Of a DNA stretch of 64,000 nt, positions 9,179 through 17,932 are shown in pieces. Both the position numbers and the translations under genes were made by a program. The notes beneath the pieces are model-generated. The model was given only the letters and a program-made list of their open reading frames with translations. It was not told the origin of the DNA and did no database searches. Location: positions 1 to 64,000 of the forward strand of contig NZ_NULG01000004.1 in the NCBI RefSeq assembly GCF_002577195.1, given 5' to 3'. Source of the stretch: Bacillus sp. AFS041924. Its GTDB lineage: Bacteria > Bacillota > Bacilli > Bacillales > Bacillaceae_G. Every line of letters begins with the position of its first letter. The stretch's first letter is position 1.

Positions 9179-11587
9179 ATGTTTTCTAGTGTGGAGGAGT
9201 TTGAGTGGTGTTTTAAAGAGAAACTAGAAAGTATGCATGGAAAGAATATTGCAGAAAGTACTACTCAAGAGCAGTTTCAAACACTCGGAACGATGATTCG
9301 TGAACATATAAGCGGTAATTGGTTAGGAACAAGCGAACAATACCGTTTAGAACGAAAGAAGCAAGTTTATTATTTATCAATTGAATTCTTATTAGGAAAG
9401 CTTTTGAAAAGTAATTTAATTCATCTAGGACTTAGAGAGTTATGTGAATCCGGCCTTAAGAAATTAGGAATTTCATTAAGTGCTCTTGAGGAGTTTGAAA
9501 GCGATGCAGGTCTTGGAAATGGTGGACTAGGACGACTGGCATCGTGCTTTCTAGATTCTTTAGCTTCACAAGATTTGCCAGGTCATGGATGTGGCATCCG
9601 CTACAAACATGGCCTATTCGACCAAAAAATTGTTGATGGGTATCAAGTAGAGTTACCTGAGCAATGGCTGAAATACGGAAATGTTTGGGAAGTTAGAAGA
9701 GATGATGAAGCGATAGAAGTATTTTTTGGCGGAGAAGTAGAGGCATTTAATAATAAAAATCGATTAGAATTTAGACTTCATGGTGCAGAAGCAATCACAG
9801 CGGTACCATATGATTTACCGATTATTGGATACCATACAAACACAGTAAATACATTGAGACTATGGAGTGCTGAAGCATCTGCGCATTCCTCAAATAAGTC
9901 ACTGATGAAATATAAACGAGAAGCAGAAGCTGTTTCAGAATTCTTATATCCAGATGATACACATGATGAAGGAAAGATTTTACGCCTAAAACAGCAATAT
10001 TTTTTAGTATCTGCAAGTATTCAAAGAATAGTAGATTCATATAAAGAGCAGTATGGTAATATCCGTAAGCTCCATGAAGAAATTGCTATTCATGTTAATG
10101 ATACACATCCGGTTTTAGCGATTCCAGAGTTGATGCGAATATTAATTGATGTTGAAAAGCTATCTTGGGAAGAAGCTTGGGAAATTACAACTCAAACGAT
10201 TTCATATACAAATCATACAACACTATCTGAAGCACTTGAAAAATGGAGAGTTGATTTATTTAAGCCTTTATTACCAAGGATTTATATGATTGTAGAAGAA
10301 ATAAATGAAAGATATTGTAAAGAGCTTTGGAACAAATACCCAGGTGATTGGGATCGAATTGAACAAATGGCTATTATTGCTCATGGAGTCGTTAAAATGG
10401 CTCACCTAGCAATAGTAGGTAGTAAGAGTGTTAATGGTGTTGCAGAAATTCATACTGAAATATTAAAACAACGAGAAATGAAGCTTTTTTATGAGCATGA
10501 ACCATTTAAGTTTAATAATAAAACAAATGGAATTACTCATAGAAGATGGTTACTGCAATGTAATCCAGAGCTTAGTAGCTTAATAAATGATTCGATTGGG
10601 AACGATTGGGTTCAGGAACCAACACATCTTGAGAATCTATTAAAATATCAAGATGACGACGCATTCTTAACGGATTTCATGAATGTTAAGAAAAAGAGAA
10701 AAGAAGTTCTCGAACATTATGTTCATTATACAAATGGGATTGCATTAGATACTGATTCAATATTTGATATTCAAGTAAAACGGATGCATGCATATAAACG
10801 TCAACTATTAAATGTTTTACATATCATGTATTTATATAATCGTTTGAAGGAAGATTCACATTTTAAAATGCATCCAAGAACTTTTATTTTTGGAGCGAAG
10901 GCATCTCCAGGTTACTACTTTGCTAAAAAAATTATTAAATTAATTCATTCAGTTGCCGATATTATTAATAATGATCGCTATATCAGTCAATTTATTAAAG
11001 TGATCTTTATCGAAAATTATCGAGTTTCATTAGGTGAAATTATTTTTCCAGCAGCGGACGTCAGTGAACAAATTTCGACTGCAAGTAAAGAAGCTTCAGG
11101 TACTGGGAATATGAAATTTATGATGAATGGTGCCTTAACACTTGGTACACTTGACGGTGCAAATATTGAAATTTTAAGAGAAGTTGGCGAAGAGAATATT
11201 TTTACATTCGGACTTACAGCTGACGAGGTTTTAAATTATTACCAATACGGTGGATATAAAAGTAGCGATTATTATCATCATGATCTTCGACTAAAAAAGG
11301 TGTTAGACCAATTGCTTCACGGCCTATTCCCGTTACCAAGAGAAGAATTTGAACCGATTTTTGATTCGCTCATGTCTTATAATGATGAGTATTTCTTGCT
11401 TAGAGATTTCTCTTCTTATGTAAAAGCTCATGAAAGTATTAATCAAACTTATCAAAATAAGAGTGACTGGGCTTTAAAAAGCCTTCATAATGTTGCAAAA
11501 TCAGGATTTTTTACGAGTGATCGTACGATTCGTCAATACGCATCAGAAATATGGAATATTCATCAAAGAACCTTACACCATTCTTAA
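9179..11587 (+). CDS. glgP: Glycogen phosphorylase
   Basis: It releases glucose-1-phosphate from glycogen. The protein is 802 aa (GT35). The PLP lysine is Lys646 within SGTGNMKFMMNGAL. Further family motifs are DAGLGNGGLGRLASCFLDSL (the sugar-binding loop) and VKRMHAYKRQLLN. AGGATGAGGTGATT precedes the ATG. It is the last gene of the glycogen operon, with a terminator right after the stop. Confidence 0.96.
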   Translation: MFSSVEEFEWCFKEKLESMHGKNIAESTTQEQFQTLGTMIREHISGNWLGTSEQYRLERKKQVYYLSIEFLLGKLLKSNLIHLGLRELCESGLKKLGISLSALEEFESDAGLGNGGLGRLASCFLDSLASQDLPGHGCGIRYKHGLFDQKIVDGYQVELPEQWLKYGNVWEVRRDDEAIEVFFGGEVEAFNNKNRLEFRLHGAEAITAVPYDLPIIGYHTNTVNTLRLWSAEASAHSSNKSLMKYKREAEAVSEFLYPDDTHDEGKILRLKQQYFLVSASIQRIVDSYKEQYGNIRKLHEEIAIHVNDTHPVLAIPELMRILIDVEKLSWEEAWEITTQTISYTNHTTLSEALEKWRVDLFKPLLPRIYMIVEEINERYCKELWNKYPGDWDRIEQMAIIAHGVVKMAHLAIVGSKSVNGVAEIHTEILKQREMKLFYEHEPFKFNNKTNGITHRRWLLQCNPELSSLINDSIGNDWVQEPTHLENLLKYQDDDAFLTDFMNVKKKRKEVLEHYVHYTNGIALDTDSIFDIQVKRMHAYKRQLLNVLHIMYLYNRLKEDSHFKMHPRTFIFGAKASPGYYFAKKIIKLIHSVADIINNDRYISQFIKVIFIENYRVSLGEIIFPAADVSEQISTASKEASGTGNMKFMMNGALTLGTLDGANIEILREVGEENIFTFGLTADEVLNYYQYGGYKSSDYYHHDLRLKKVLDQLLHGLFPLPREEFEPIFDSLMSYNDEYFLLRDFSSYVKAHESINQTYQNKSDWALKSLHNVAKSGFFTSDRTIRQYASEIWNIHQRTLHHS

Positions 11588-11616
11588 CCTCCTCTTAGAT
11601 TATTAGGAGGTTTTTC
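11586..11616 (+). terminator. Terminator of the glycogen operon
   Basis: The arms aacctcct (11586-11593) and aggaggtt (11605-11612) are followed by a T-run. Confidence 0.85.
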
Positions 11617-11652
11617 ATTTATTGATGAAAGTTTGAAGAAAGGAGAGATACG

Positions 11653-12447
11653 TTGAAATTCCTTTCGGTTGACTATGATAAGGCCTTAGAATTATTACTT
11701 TGCATTGAACAGGCATATGTTCAGTTTGATAATGATGGAAAATTTATAATCCCAGCAAGATATACATTAGTAGATACAATTAAAGCACGTGCAATTAGAG
11801 AACTAGAATGGTTTGGCTATATAATTGAAAATGATGAATCTGTGATTATTGTGTTTCGAGGAACGATATCAGATTTAGATTGGTTAGCTGATCTGAAAAT
11901 TGATCAAGACTTGTTCCCATATGTGATGAACGGTGGGAATGTTCATTCTGGGTTTCTATCAATTTATCAATCTTGTCGAGAAATGCTTTTAGTAATTGTG
12001 AAGGAAAAGGCTCTTTCAAAAAAAATATTCATAACGGGGCATAGTTTAGGTGGTTCATTGGCCATGTTATTAGGATATGAAATCGCAATGACTGGAATTT
12101 GTAACCCGAATGTTTATTCATTTGGCTCTCCAAAAGTAGGAAATACAAAGTTTAAAGAAAACTATGACGAAAATATTAGGCATAGTTTAAGGTTTGTAAA
12201 TTTATATGATATGGTCCCTTTAAGCCCACCCTTTAAAATAGAATTGAAGCCATTAAAAATTTATCTAGAATACGTTCAAGTGAAACATCCAATCACTTTT
12301 GCACTAAATAAAGGGTCTATTAGGGGTAGTCACGATCTATCGACTTATATTGAAGGTGTTAAAAAGATGAAGTTGGATTATGATTATACCCCAACCTTTA
12401 CTTATAAAATGCGTGAAGTGGATCCCGTGGAAGAGGTAGTTATCTAA
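11653..12447 (+). CDS. Class 3 lipase-family protein
   Basis: A 264-aa alpha/beta hydrolase. The nucleophile elbow GHSLGG has Ser131. The likely catalytic Asp is Asp186 (LYDMVP) and the likely His is His227 (SHDLSTY), the order seen in fungal-type class 3 lipases. No signal peptide is visible, so it is probably cytoplasmic or not secreted by the Sec route. It starts at TTG 11653 with AGGAGAGA upstream and forms a single-gene unit with its own terminator. The real substrate (triglyceride, phospholipid or other ester) cannot be read from sequence. Confidence 0.85.
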   Translation: MKFLSVDYDKALELLLCIEQAYVQFDNDGKFIIPARYTLVDTIKARAIRELEWFGYIIENDESVIIVFRGTISDLDWLADLKIDQDLFPYVMNGGNVHSGFLSIYQSCREMLLVIVKEKALSKKIFITGHSLGGSLAMLLGYEIAMTGICNPNVYSFGSPKVGNTKFKENYDENIRHSLRFVNLYDMVPLSPPFKIELKPLKIYLEYVQVKHPITFALNKGSIRGSHDLSTYIEGVKKMKLDYDYTPTFTYKMREVDPVEEVVI

Positions 12448-12458
12448 TTGTACGTAAA

Positions 12459-12489
12459 AAAACTAGTCAAAGTTAGACTAGTTTTTTTG
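12459..12489 (+). terminator. Terminator after the lipase gene
   Basis: The arms aactagtc (12461-12468) and gactagtt (12476-12483) are flanked by A and T runs, so it can also serve the convergent gene at 12516. Confidence 0.85.
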
Positions 12490-12515
12490 TATGTACCATT
12501 ATTCAATAGTCTGAA

Positions 12516-13304
12516 TTAATCATTACCATCTAATAGGTTCCCTAGGCCACCTAGAATACTTCCTTCTTCTTTAGATGAATTTGGTAAGTATTGACCAATT
12601 CGAGATGCTAGTCTTGCTAAAGTTAGTGATTGAACCCAAATTGTACCTGGACCTTGTAGTGTAGCGAAGAAGAGACCTTCGCCCCCAAAAAGCGCCGTTT
12701 TTACATTTCCAACGTACTCAATTTCATAATTTACATCACCAGTGAAGCCTACAATACATCCAGTATCAATCTTCACTTTTTCACCAGGTTGAAGTGTTTT
12801 TTGGTAAATTGAACCACCAGCATGTAAGAAAGCCATACCATCACCTTCAACTTTTTGCATGATGAAGCCTTCACCACCGAATAGACCAGTACTTAATTTC
12901 TTTCTGAACTCGATTCCAACTGAAACTCCTTTTGCCGCAGCTAAGAATGAGTCCTTTTGACAAATAATTTTATTACCATATTCATGTAAATCTAACGGTA
13001 TAATTGATCCAGGATATGGAGCAGAGAAACTGACAGTTTTTAAAGAGTTTGATCTGTTCGTAAAGCTAGTCATAAATAAACTTTCACCTGTTACAAGGCG
13101 TTTACCAGCTCCAACTAATTTTCCAAATAATCCTCCAGATTGGGAAGAACCGTCTCCAAAAATTGTTTCAAGTTCAATTCCATCATCCATCATCATCATA
13201 GCCCCGGCTTCAGCAACAACTGTTTCCTTTGGATCAAGCTCAACTTGTACAAACTGCATATCATGTCCATGAATTTTATATGTAACTTCATGTGAATTTT
13301 TCAT
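12516..13304 (-). CDS. TIGR00266/AIM24-family protein
   Basis: A 262-aa protein of the AIM24 (TIGR00266) beta-rich family. It has repeated glycine-rich segments (VAEAGAMMMMDDGIELET near residue 30, then several FGGEG motifs) typical of the family. Bacterial members are soluble and their biochemical role is not settled. A good Shine-Dalgarno (AGGAGGAAT) precedes the ATG. It is convergent with the lipase gene and monocistronic. Confidence 0.85.
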   Translation of the reverse strand: MKNSHEVTYKIHGHDMQFVQVELDPKETVVAEAGAMMMMDDGIELETIFGDGSSQSGGLFGKLVGAGKRLVTGESLFMTSFTNRSNSLKTVSFSAPYPGSIIPLDLHEYGNKIICQKDSFLAAAKGVSVGIEFRKKLSTGLFGGEGFIMQKVEGDGMAFLHAGGSIYQKTLQPGEKVKIDTGCIVGFTGDVNYEIEYVGNVKTALFGGEGLFFATLQGPGTIWVQSLTLARLASRIGQYLPNSSKEEGSILGGLGNLLDGND

Positions 13305-13767
13305 GTTTATTCCTCCTTTTAGTTTAACTATACAAATATTGTAATACTAAAATCTAGTTTTTTAATTAAAAAAAATTTGATAAATTATTACACAATCTTC
13401 AATTATTTTGGCAAATTAATGAGAAAATATACCGTTTTTATGGGGGGGTAACTAGGTCTAAATGTATAAAAGATAAATATTAAAAAAATTCCCTCAATTA
13501 AGCCTTCGTGTCATTGACGCTCTTTTTGAGATATGATATATTTAAGTTACTATTAACTGCATATTTACTTGAAGGTAAGAAATTAACGATCCATTTGCAC
13601 TACAAAATGTTTAGTAACGCTCATTTTTCTTTGTCTTGAAAAGAAGTTTTGACCACTTTCAATGTTGTAGCAATCTAAAACTGATTGGACAATGACGTTC
13701 TTTTTCTTTACCCCTCTTTTATGCACGCATTAATAGTGTATATATGTATTTCTAGGAGGTATTATCG
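13305..13767. other. Intergenic region with the cspD leader
   Basis: It holds the cspD promoter (13514-13542) and a leader of about 220 nt. From 13305 to 13500 I see only AT-rich sequence with a run of seven G at 13442-13448. Confidence 0.6.
13514..13542 (+). promoter_or_regulatory. Sigma-A promoter of cspD
   Basis: TTGACG (13514-13519), a 17-nt spacer and TATATT (13537-13542). Transcription would start near 13549, leaving a long cold-shock-type leader before the ATG at 13768. Confidence 0.75.
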
Positions 13768-13968
13768 ATGGAATTCGGTAAAGTTAAATGGTTTAACAGC
13801 GAAAAAGGTTTTGGATTCATCCAAACTGAAGGTGGAAACGACGTATTCGTACACTTCTCTGCAATTCAAGGCGAAGGTTTCAAAACTTTAGAAGAAGGTC
13901 AAGAAGTTGAATTCGAAATTATCGAAGGAAACCGCGGACCACAAGCTGCTAACGTAAACAAAAAATAA
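13768..13968 (+). CDS. cspD: Cold-shock protein
   Basis: A 66-aa single cold-shock domain that binds single-stranded RNA/DNA as a chaperone. It shows RNP1 (KGFGFI) and RNP2 (VFVHF). It is preceded by a strong AGGAGG site and a long leader. Codons are those of a highly expressed gene. The exact csp paralogue (B, C or D) is uncertain; the symbol follows the closest match I recall. Confidence 0.93.
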   Translation: MEFGKVKWFNSEKGFGFIQTEGGNDVFVHFSAIQGEGFKTLEEGQEVEFEIIEGNRGPQAANVNKK

Positions 13969-13983
13969 TTTTTGTTATGTTCA

Positions 13984-14012
13984 AGGCATCCTTTTATAGG
14001 ATGCCTTTTTAT
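13984..14012 (+). terminator. Terminator of cspD
   Basis: The arms aggcatcc (13984-13991) and ggatgcct (13999-14006) are followed by a T-run. Confidence 0.9.
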
Positions 14013-14026
14013 TTTAATCTAGAAAT

Positions 14027-14491
14027 CTAGCTATTTAGTACGTATATAGTATAGTTTAAGTAAGTTGCGAACACTGACCAAATTGAATATGGAATGAGTA
14101 AAATGAAAGCTGTTTTCGAGGGTTTATAAGCGATGAGTGCTAAAAGAATTGCTGTTATAGCGACAAAGCCACAGTCTATTGTAGCCAAGAGTAAATCTTT
14201 TTGTTTGAATTGAAAATAACTAAACGATTGGTTCAATAAGTAATTAATAATCAAAATAATATAAAACCATTTTGCCTTTTTAAAGGATTCTTCTAAAGAA
14301 ATGATTATGCATACACTTATAGAAATGAAAGAATACAAGAATGCCCAAATGATTCCGATTGTTTTTCCTGAAGGAGTATAGCTAGGTTTATGTAGATTGC
14401 TATACCAATCATAATCGACGGGAAATAAAACAGAAGCTACAAAAAATAAGCAGTATAAGGAGAAAAATAATACAACTAACTTGATGTTCAT
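14027..14491 (-). CDS. tspO: TspO/MBR-family membrane protein
   Basis: A 154-aa protein with five hydrophobic segments. Family motifs are DWYSNLHKPSYTPSGKTIGI (the Trp/Pro loop after the first segment) and the WAFLYSFISIS segment. TspO proteins bind porphyrins or tetrapyrroles and are linked to stress signalling. It is monocistronic, with a Shine-Dalgarno AGGAGG upstream. Confidence 0.85.
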   Translation of the reverse strand: MNIKLVVLFFSLYCLFFVASVLFPVDYDWYSNLHKPSYTPSGKTIGIIWAFLYSFISISVCIIISLEESFKKAKWFYIILIINYLLNQSFSYFQFKQKDLLLATIDCGFVAITAILLALIAYKPSKTAFILLIPYSIWSVFATYLNYTIYVLNS

Positions 14492-14550
14492 AAAACCTCC
14501 TTAAATAAGTCGTCGTAATTAAGTATATGTTTTAAATTTAAAAATATAAA

Positions 14551-14582
14551 AAAAACGATCACAATGAAGTAATCGTTTTTTA
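14551..14582 (-). terminator. Terminator after yteA
   Basis: The arms aaaaacgat (14551-14559) and atcgttttt (14572-14580) lie just downstream of the yteA stop. Confidence 0.8.
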
Positions 14583-14598
14583 TTGAAAGTTTAATTCA

Positions 14599-15348
14599 TT
14601 AGTACTTCTCAATGTCCTTTACATCAATTTCAGATAGTTCCCCATTTAAAGCTTGTTCTTCATAGTCATCAAGATCTTGTTCATACTGTTCATGCTTTTT
14701 AGAAGGGTAGACTGTTCGTTCCTTACCGTAAATATCAGTGCCAATAAAGTTCTCAAATTCTTCAACATATCCTACATTTTCATAGCTCTCAGTATAAGTG
14801 TTTTCATACTCCTCAATATTATTAAATTCAAAGTCAGAAGGTGTTTGAGAATTTCCATACCTTTCGACATCCTGTAAAGCGTCTTCAGGGTCATACATCA
14901 TTGATCGGTCTTTTGGATCTCTACTAAATGGTGGATTTAGAACTTCTTCCTCAACAGGACGATCGTATCTTATAGAAGAACTTGAAATATGTTGATCGTG
15001 AGTATGCTCGATCATTGCTTTTGCTGTAGGAAGAGCTTGTAATCGTTCAAATGGTATTTCTTCGCCACTCACTTCACATATACCATATGTTCCATTTTCA
15101 ATTTTTTGTAACGCAATGTTTACATCAGTTAGTTCGTTTCTTAAATGCTCATGAAGAGAAATATCCTTTTCTCGTTCATATAATTCAGTACCTAAATCGC
15201 CTGGGTGGTTGTCTGCAAGTGAAAGCTCATCAACTGAATCTCTTAGTGAATAGGGTGTAAAGGCTGGATCATTTAATCTTTCTTCTATATGTTCTTTTTG
15301 TTTTAGTAATTCGTTTTTAAATGTTTGGATTTGTGATTGTGAAAGCAT
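14599..15348 (-). CDS. yteA: YteA-family protein (TraR/DksA-like)
   Basis: A 249-aa protein with an N-terminal helical DksA-like region (about 1-95) followed by a TraR/DksA-type zinc-finger position (GTYGICEVSGEEIP). Only one of the four zinc Cys remains, so it probably does not bind zinc, as in B. subtilis YteA. The acidic C-terminal half is low in complexity. The second of two adjacent ATGs (15348) has the better spacing to AGGGGG. YteA is found in sporulating bacilli; its function is not settled. It sits between tspO and menA on the same strand, next to the men locus as in B. subtilis. Confidence 0.85.
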   Translation of the reverse strand: MLSQSQIQTFKNELLKQKEHIEERLNDPAFTPYSLRDSVDELSLADNHPGDLGTELYEREKDISLHEHLRNELTDVNIALQKIENGTYGICEVSGEEIPFERLQALPTAKAMIEHTHDQHISSSSIRYDRPVEEEVLNPPFSRDPKDRSMMYDPEDALQDVERYGNSQTPSDFEFNNIEEYENTYTESYENVGYVEEFENFIGTDIYGKERTVYPSKKHEQYEQDLDDYEEQALNGELSEIDVKDIEKY

Positions 15349-15447
15349 CATGCTCCCCCTTTTCAATAAATGAATATGACTAACCATATTTTGTTCAAAA
15401 AGGGGGAAAACATGAATTAAGTTTTTTGAGGAATTGAATTGTCTTAA

Positions 15448-16371
15448 TTAGGAAAAAATATTTCCAATTATTAAGCCTATAACAAGAAGGAATCCCATTA
15501 TAGTATTTGTTTTAGCTGTCGCTGCCATGGCTGGCATCATTTCTATAGGTTGAGTTTTACCAATAAATCCTTTAGTTGCTTTAATTGCAACTGGGATACT
15601 TGCTAAAGAAATAAGTGAAAATGGTGTAATTAAATTCATGATAACAAATAAAATAACTAAAGCATATGCAACTGCAAATAATGAACCAATAAAGATAATT
15701 GAGTTCTTTTTACCTAATAAAATAACAAGTGTTTTACGTCCATTTTCCTTGTCATTATCTAGGTCTCGTATATTGTTTGCTGTTAAAATAGCTCCAATTG
15801 TAATTGAAGTAGGGATTGAAAGTAAGATTACATTTGTTGGTAAATTTCCAGCTTGTATATAATAAGTAATTCCAATAATGACAACTCCCATAAAAAAGCC
15901 CGCTACTAACTCACCAAATGGAGTATAAGCGATCGGAAGTGGTCCTCCAGTATAAAAATAAGCTGCTGCCATACAAATAAGTCCAATAACTGCTATCCAC
16001 CAACTACTTTGAATACAAATGTATATGCCTAATAGAAGTGCAATACCGAAAAATGTAAAAGCAAGATTTAAGACGGTTGAAGGTTTAATGCCATCTCTTA
16101 CGATTGCTCCTCCGATTCCGACTGAACCTTCATGATCTAGTCCTCTTTTATAGTCATAATATTCATTAATCATATTTGCAGCAGCTTGGATCAGTAAACT
16201 TGCAATAAGCATTGAAAGAAATAAAAGTAAATGAAATGAGTGATCTATATGTGCTAACATTGTTCCAATTGCAACAGGAATGAACGCTGCAGTTAATGTA
16301 TGTGGTCTTAATAAATTCCACCATGTTCTAAAACCTGTTGAGGAAGTTGGAGATTGAACGGTTGGTTGCAT
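15448..16371 (-). CDS. menA: 1,4-dihydroxy-2-naphthoate polyprenyltransferase
   Basis: It attaches a polyprenyl chain to dihydroxynaphthoate to give demethylmenaquinone. The protein is 307 aa with about eight or nine membrane segments (UbiA superfamily). Two Asp-rich motifs bind prenyl diphosphate and magnesium: NEYYDYKRGLD (near residue 67) and NNIRDLDND (near 199). It is divergent from menF, so the whole menaquinone set is together. In B. subtilis menA lies elsewhere. Confidence 0.93.
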   Translation of the reverse strand: MQPTVQSPTSSTGFRTWWNLLRPHTLTAAFIPVAIGTMLAHIDHSFHLLLFLSMLIASLLIQAAANMINEYYDYKRGLDHEGSVGIGGAIVRDGIKPSTVLNLAFTFFGIALLLGIYICIQSSWWIAVIGLICMAAAYFYTGGPLPIAYTPFGELVAGFFMGVVIIGITYYIQAGNLPTNVILLSIPTSITIGAILTANNIRDLDNDKENGRKTLVILLGKKNSIIFIGSLFAVAYALVILFVIMNLITPFSLISLASIPVAIKATKGFIGKTQPIEMMPAMAATAKTNTIMGFLLVIGLIIGNIFS

Positions 16372-16449
16372 TTTACCATCCTCCTTTTTAATATTATTTG
16401 AAAATGTAGGTCATTTTACTTTAAAAAAGTATGGACGAACTTCATAAAA

Positions 16450-16478
16450 TTGACAGTCTACATTCATCGTTGTATCTT
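16450..16478 (+). promoter_or_regulatory. Probable sigma-A promoter of menFDHBEC
   Basis: TTGACA (16450-16455), a 17-nt spacer and TATCTT (16473-16478). The -35 is perfect and the -10 is weak. Confidence 0.55.
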
Positions 16479-16525
16479 TAGTTATATCATGTATTTAACG
16501 TATATTTAAGCTAGGGGGAACTATT

Positions 16526-17932
16526 ATGCTTAGAACAGGTCAACTGGAATCGATTGCATTCTTTGAGCACTCTCTTCAGAAGGCAAAAGCTTGTTCAAAA
16601 CACTTTATTTGTAAAGTGGAAAAAATAATGAATATCCATCCCCTAAGTGTTTACCATTTTTATCATGAATTGGGTTTTACTGAACGCTTTTATTGGTCAA
16701 ACCAAGAAAACTCGTTAATTCTCACAGGAATTGGTACTTTAGTTCCTTTTCATCATAGTACAGAAGAACAGTATTCTGCAATAGAAAAAGAATGGAAACG
16801 CTTTGGAGAGCAAGTGTATATCGAGCAAGAAAATTGCTTTGGTACAGGACCTATAGCTCTTGGGGGTTTCTCTTTTTTTGATAATTATAAAAATGATCAA
16901 GATTGGAAGAATTTTGGTACCTCTCATTTCTATGTACCTAAATTAATGGTGACGGTTACAAGTGAAGGGACATTCATAACCTCTAATTATGAAATTAATG
17001 AACAAACTTCAGTAGAGGATTTATTGCTTCAATATAAAGAATATGATGACTTTTTAGAAAAATTTGGAATGAAACAACCAAGTTTTACACAATCAGAATG
17101 CATTAACAAAGACGAATTTGAACCGAATGAATGGATTCAAAGTGTAAAAGAAGCAATTCAACAAATGAAAAGCGAAGAATTAGAAAAGGTTGTTTTAAAT
17201 CGAACGCTAAATGCTACATTTTCTTCAGATGTAAATTCAACAAAAGTAATTTATGAACTCGAAGCGACAAGAAATGTTAACTATGTTATATCCTATCAAT
17301 TAAAAGACACTGTATTTATTAGTGCTACTCCAGAAAGATTAATTTCTAAGAAAAATAATACAGTTTCTTCGATGTGTCTTGCAGGCTCTGCAGCAAAAGG
17401 AAAAACTAAGGAAGAAAACACAGAAGCCGCCGATTGGCTATTAAATAGTAAAAAAAATAATGGTGAACATGCTTTTGTTGTAAACTATATACGAGAAACG
17501 CTAAAAACATATTGTAACGAATTGTCTATCCCTTCGACTCCAAGAATAATGGCGACAAAAAGCCTATTGCATTTATTTACGCCTGTTGAAGGTAAATTAT
17601 ATAATCATGTGTCTTTATTTGAATTAATTCAGGCATTACATCCTACTCCTGCACTTGGAGGATTTCCTAAGGAAGAGGCATGTACGTTAATTCGTGAACT
17701 TGAACCTGTAGATCGAGGATGGTACGGTGCACCGATTGGATGGATTGATTTAAATGGGAATGGCGATTTTGCTGTAGGAATACGTAGTGCACTAGTTAAT
17801 GGAAACAAAGCAAAATTATATGCCGGTTGTGGTGTTGTACAAGATTCAAAACCAGAGGAAGAATTTTTTGAAACTGGTGTAAAGTTTCTGCCAATGCTAA
17901 ATGCATTAGGAGGTTTACGAAATGAAAGATAA
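16526..17932 (+). CDS. menF: Isochorismate synthase
   Basis: It converts chorismate to isochorismate, the first menaquinone step. The protein is 468 aa. The C-terminal chorismate-binding domain (about 205-460) has the ELEKVVLNRT segment with the catalytic Lys region and the LEPVDRGWYGAPIGW and FAVGIRSA motifs that hold magnesium and substrate. AGGGGGAAC lies upstream of the ATG. It overlaps menD by 11 nt. Confidence 0.94.
   Translation: MLRTGQLESIAFFEHSLQKAKACSKHFICKVEKIMNIHPLSVYHFYHELGFTERFYWSNQENSLILTGIGTLVPFHHSTEEQYSAIEKEWKRFGEQVYIEQENCFGTGPIALGGFSFFDNYKNDQDWKNFGTSHFYVPKLMVTVTSEGTFITSNYEINEQTSVEDLLLQYKEYDDFLEKFGMKQPSFTQSECINKDEFEPNEWIQSVKEAIQQMKSEELEKVVLNRTLNATFSSDVNSTKVIYELEATRNVNYVISYQLKDTVFISATPERLISKKNNTVSSMCLAGSAAKGKTKEENTEAADWLLNSKKNNGEHAFVVNYIRETLKTYCNELSIPSTPRIMATKSLLHLFTPVEGKLYNHVSLFELIQALHPTPALGGFPKEEACTLIRELEPVDRGWYGAPIGWIDLNGNGDFAVGIRSALVNGNKAKLYAGCGVVQDSKPEEEFFETGVKFLPMLNALGGLRNER

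Noticed and set aside
13685-13891. 68-codon frame overlapping cspD in another phase
   Set aside because: cspD explains the codon pattern; this frame covers the leader and has no good ribosome site.
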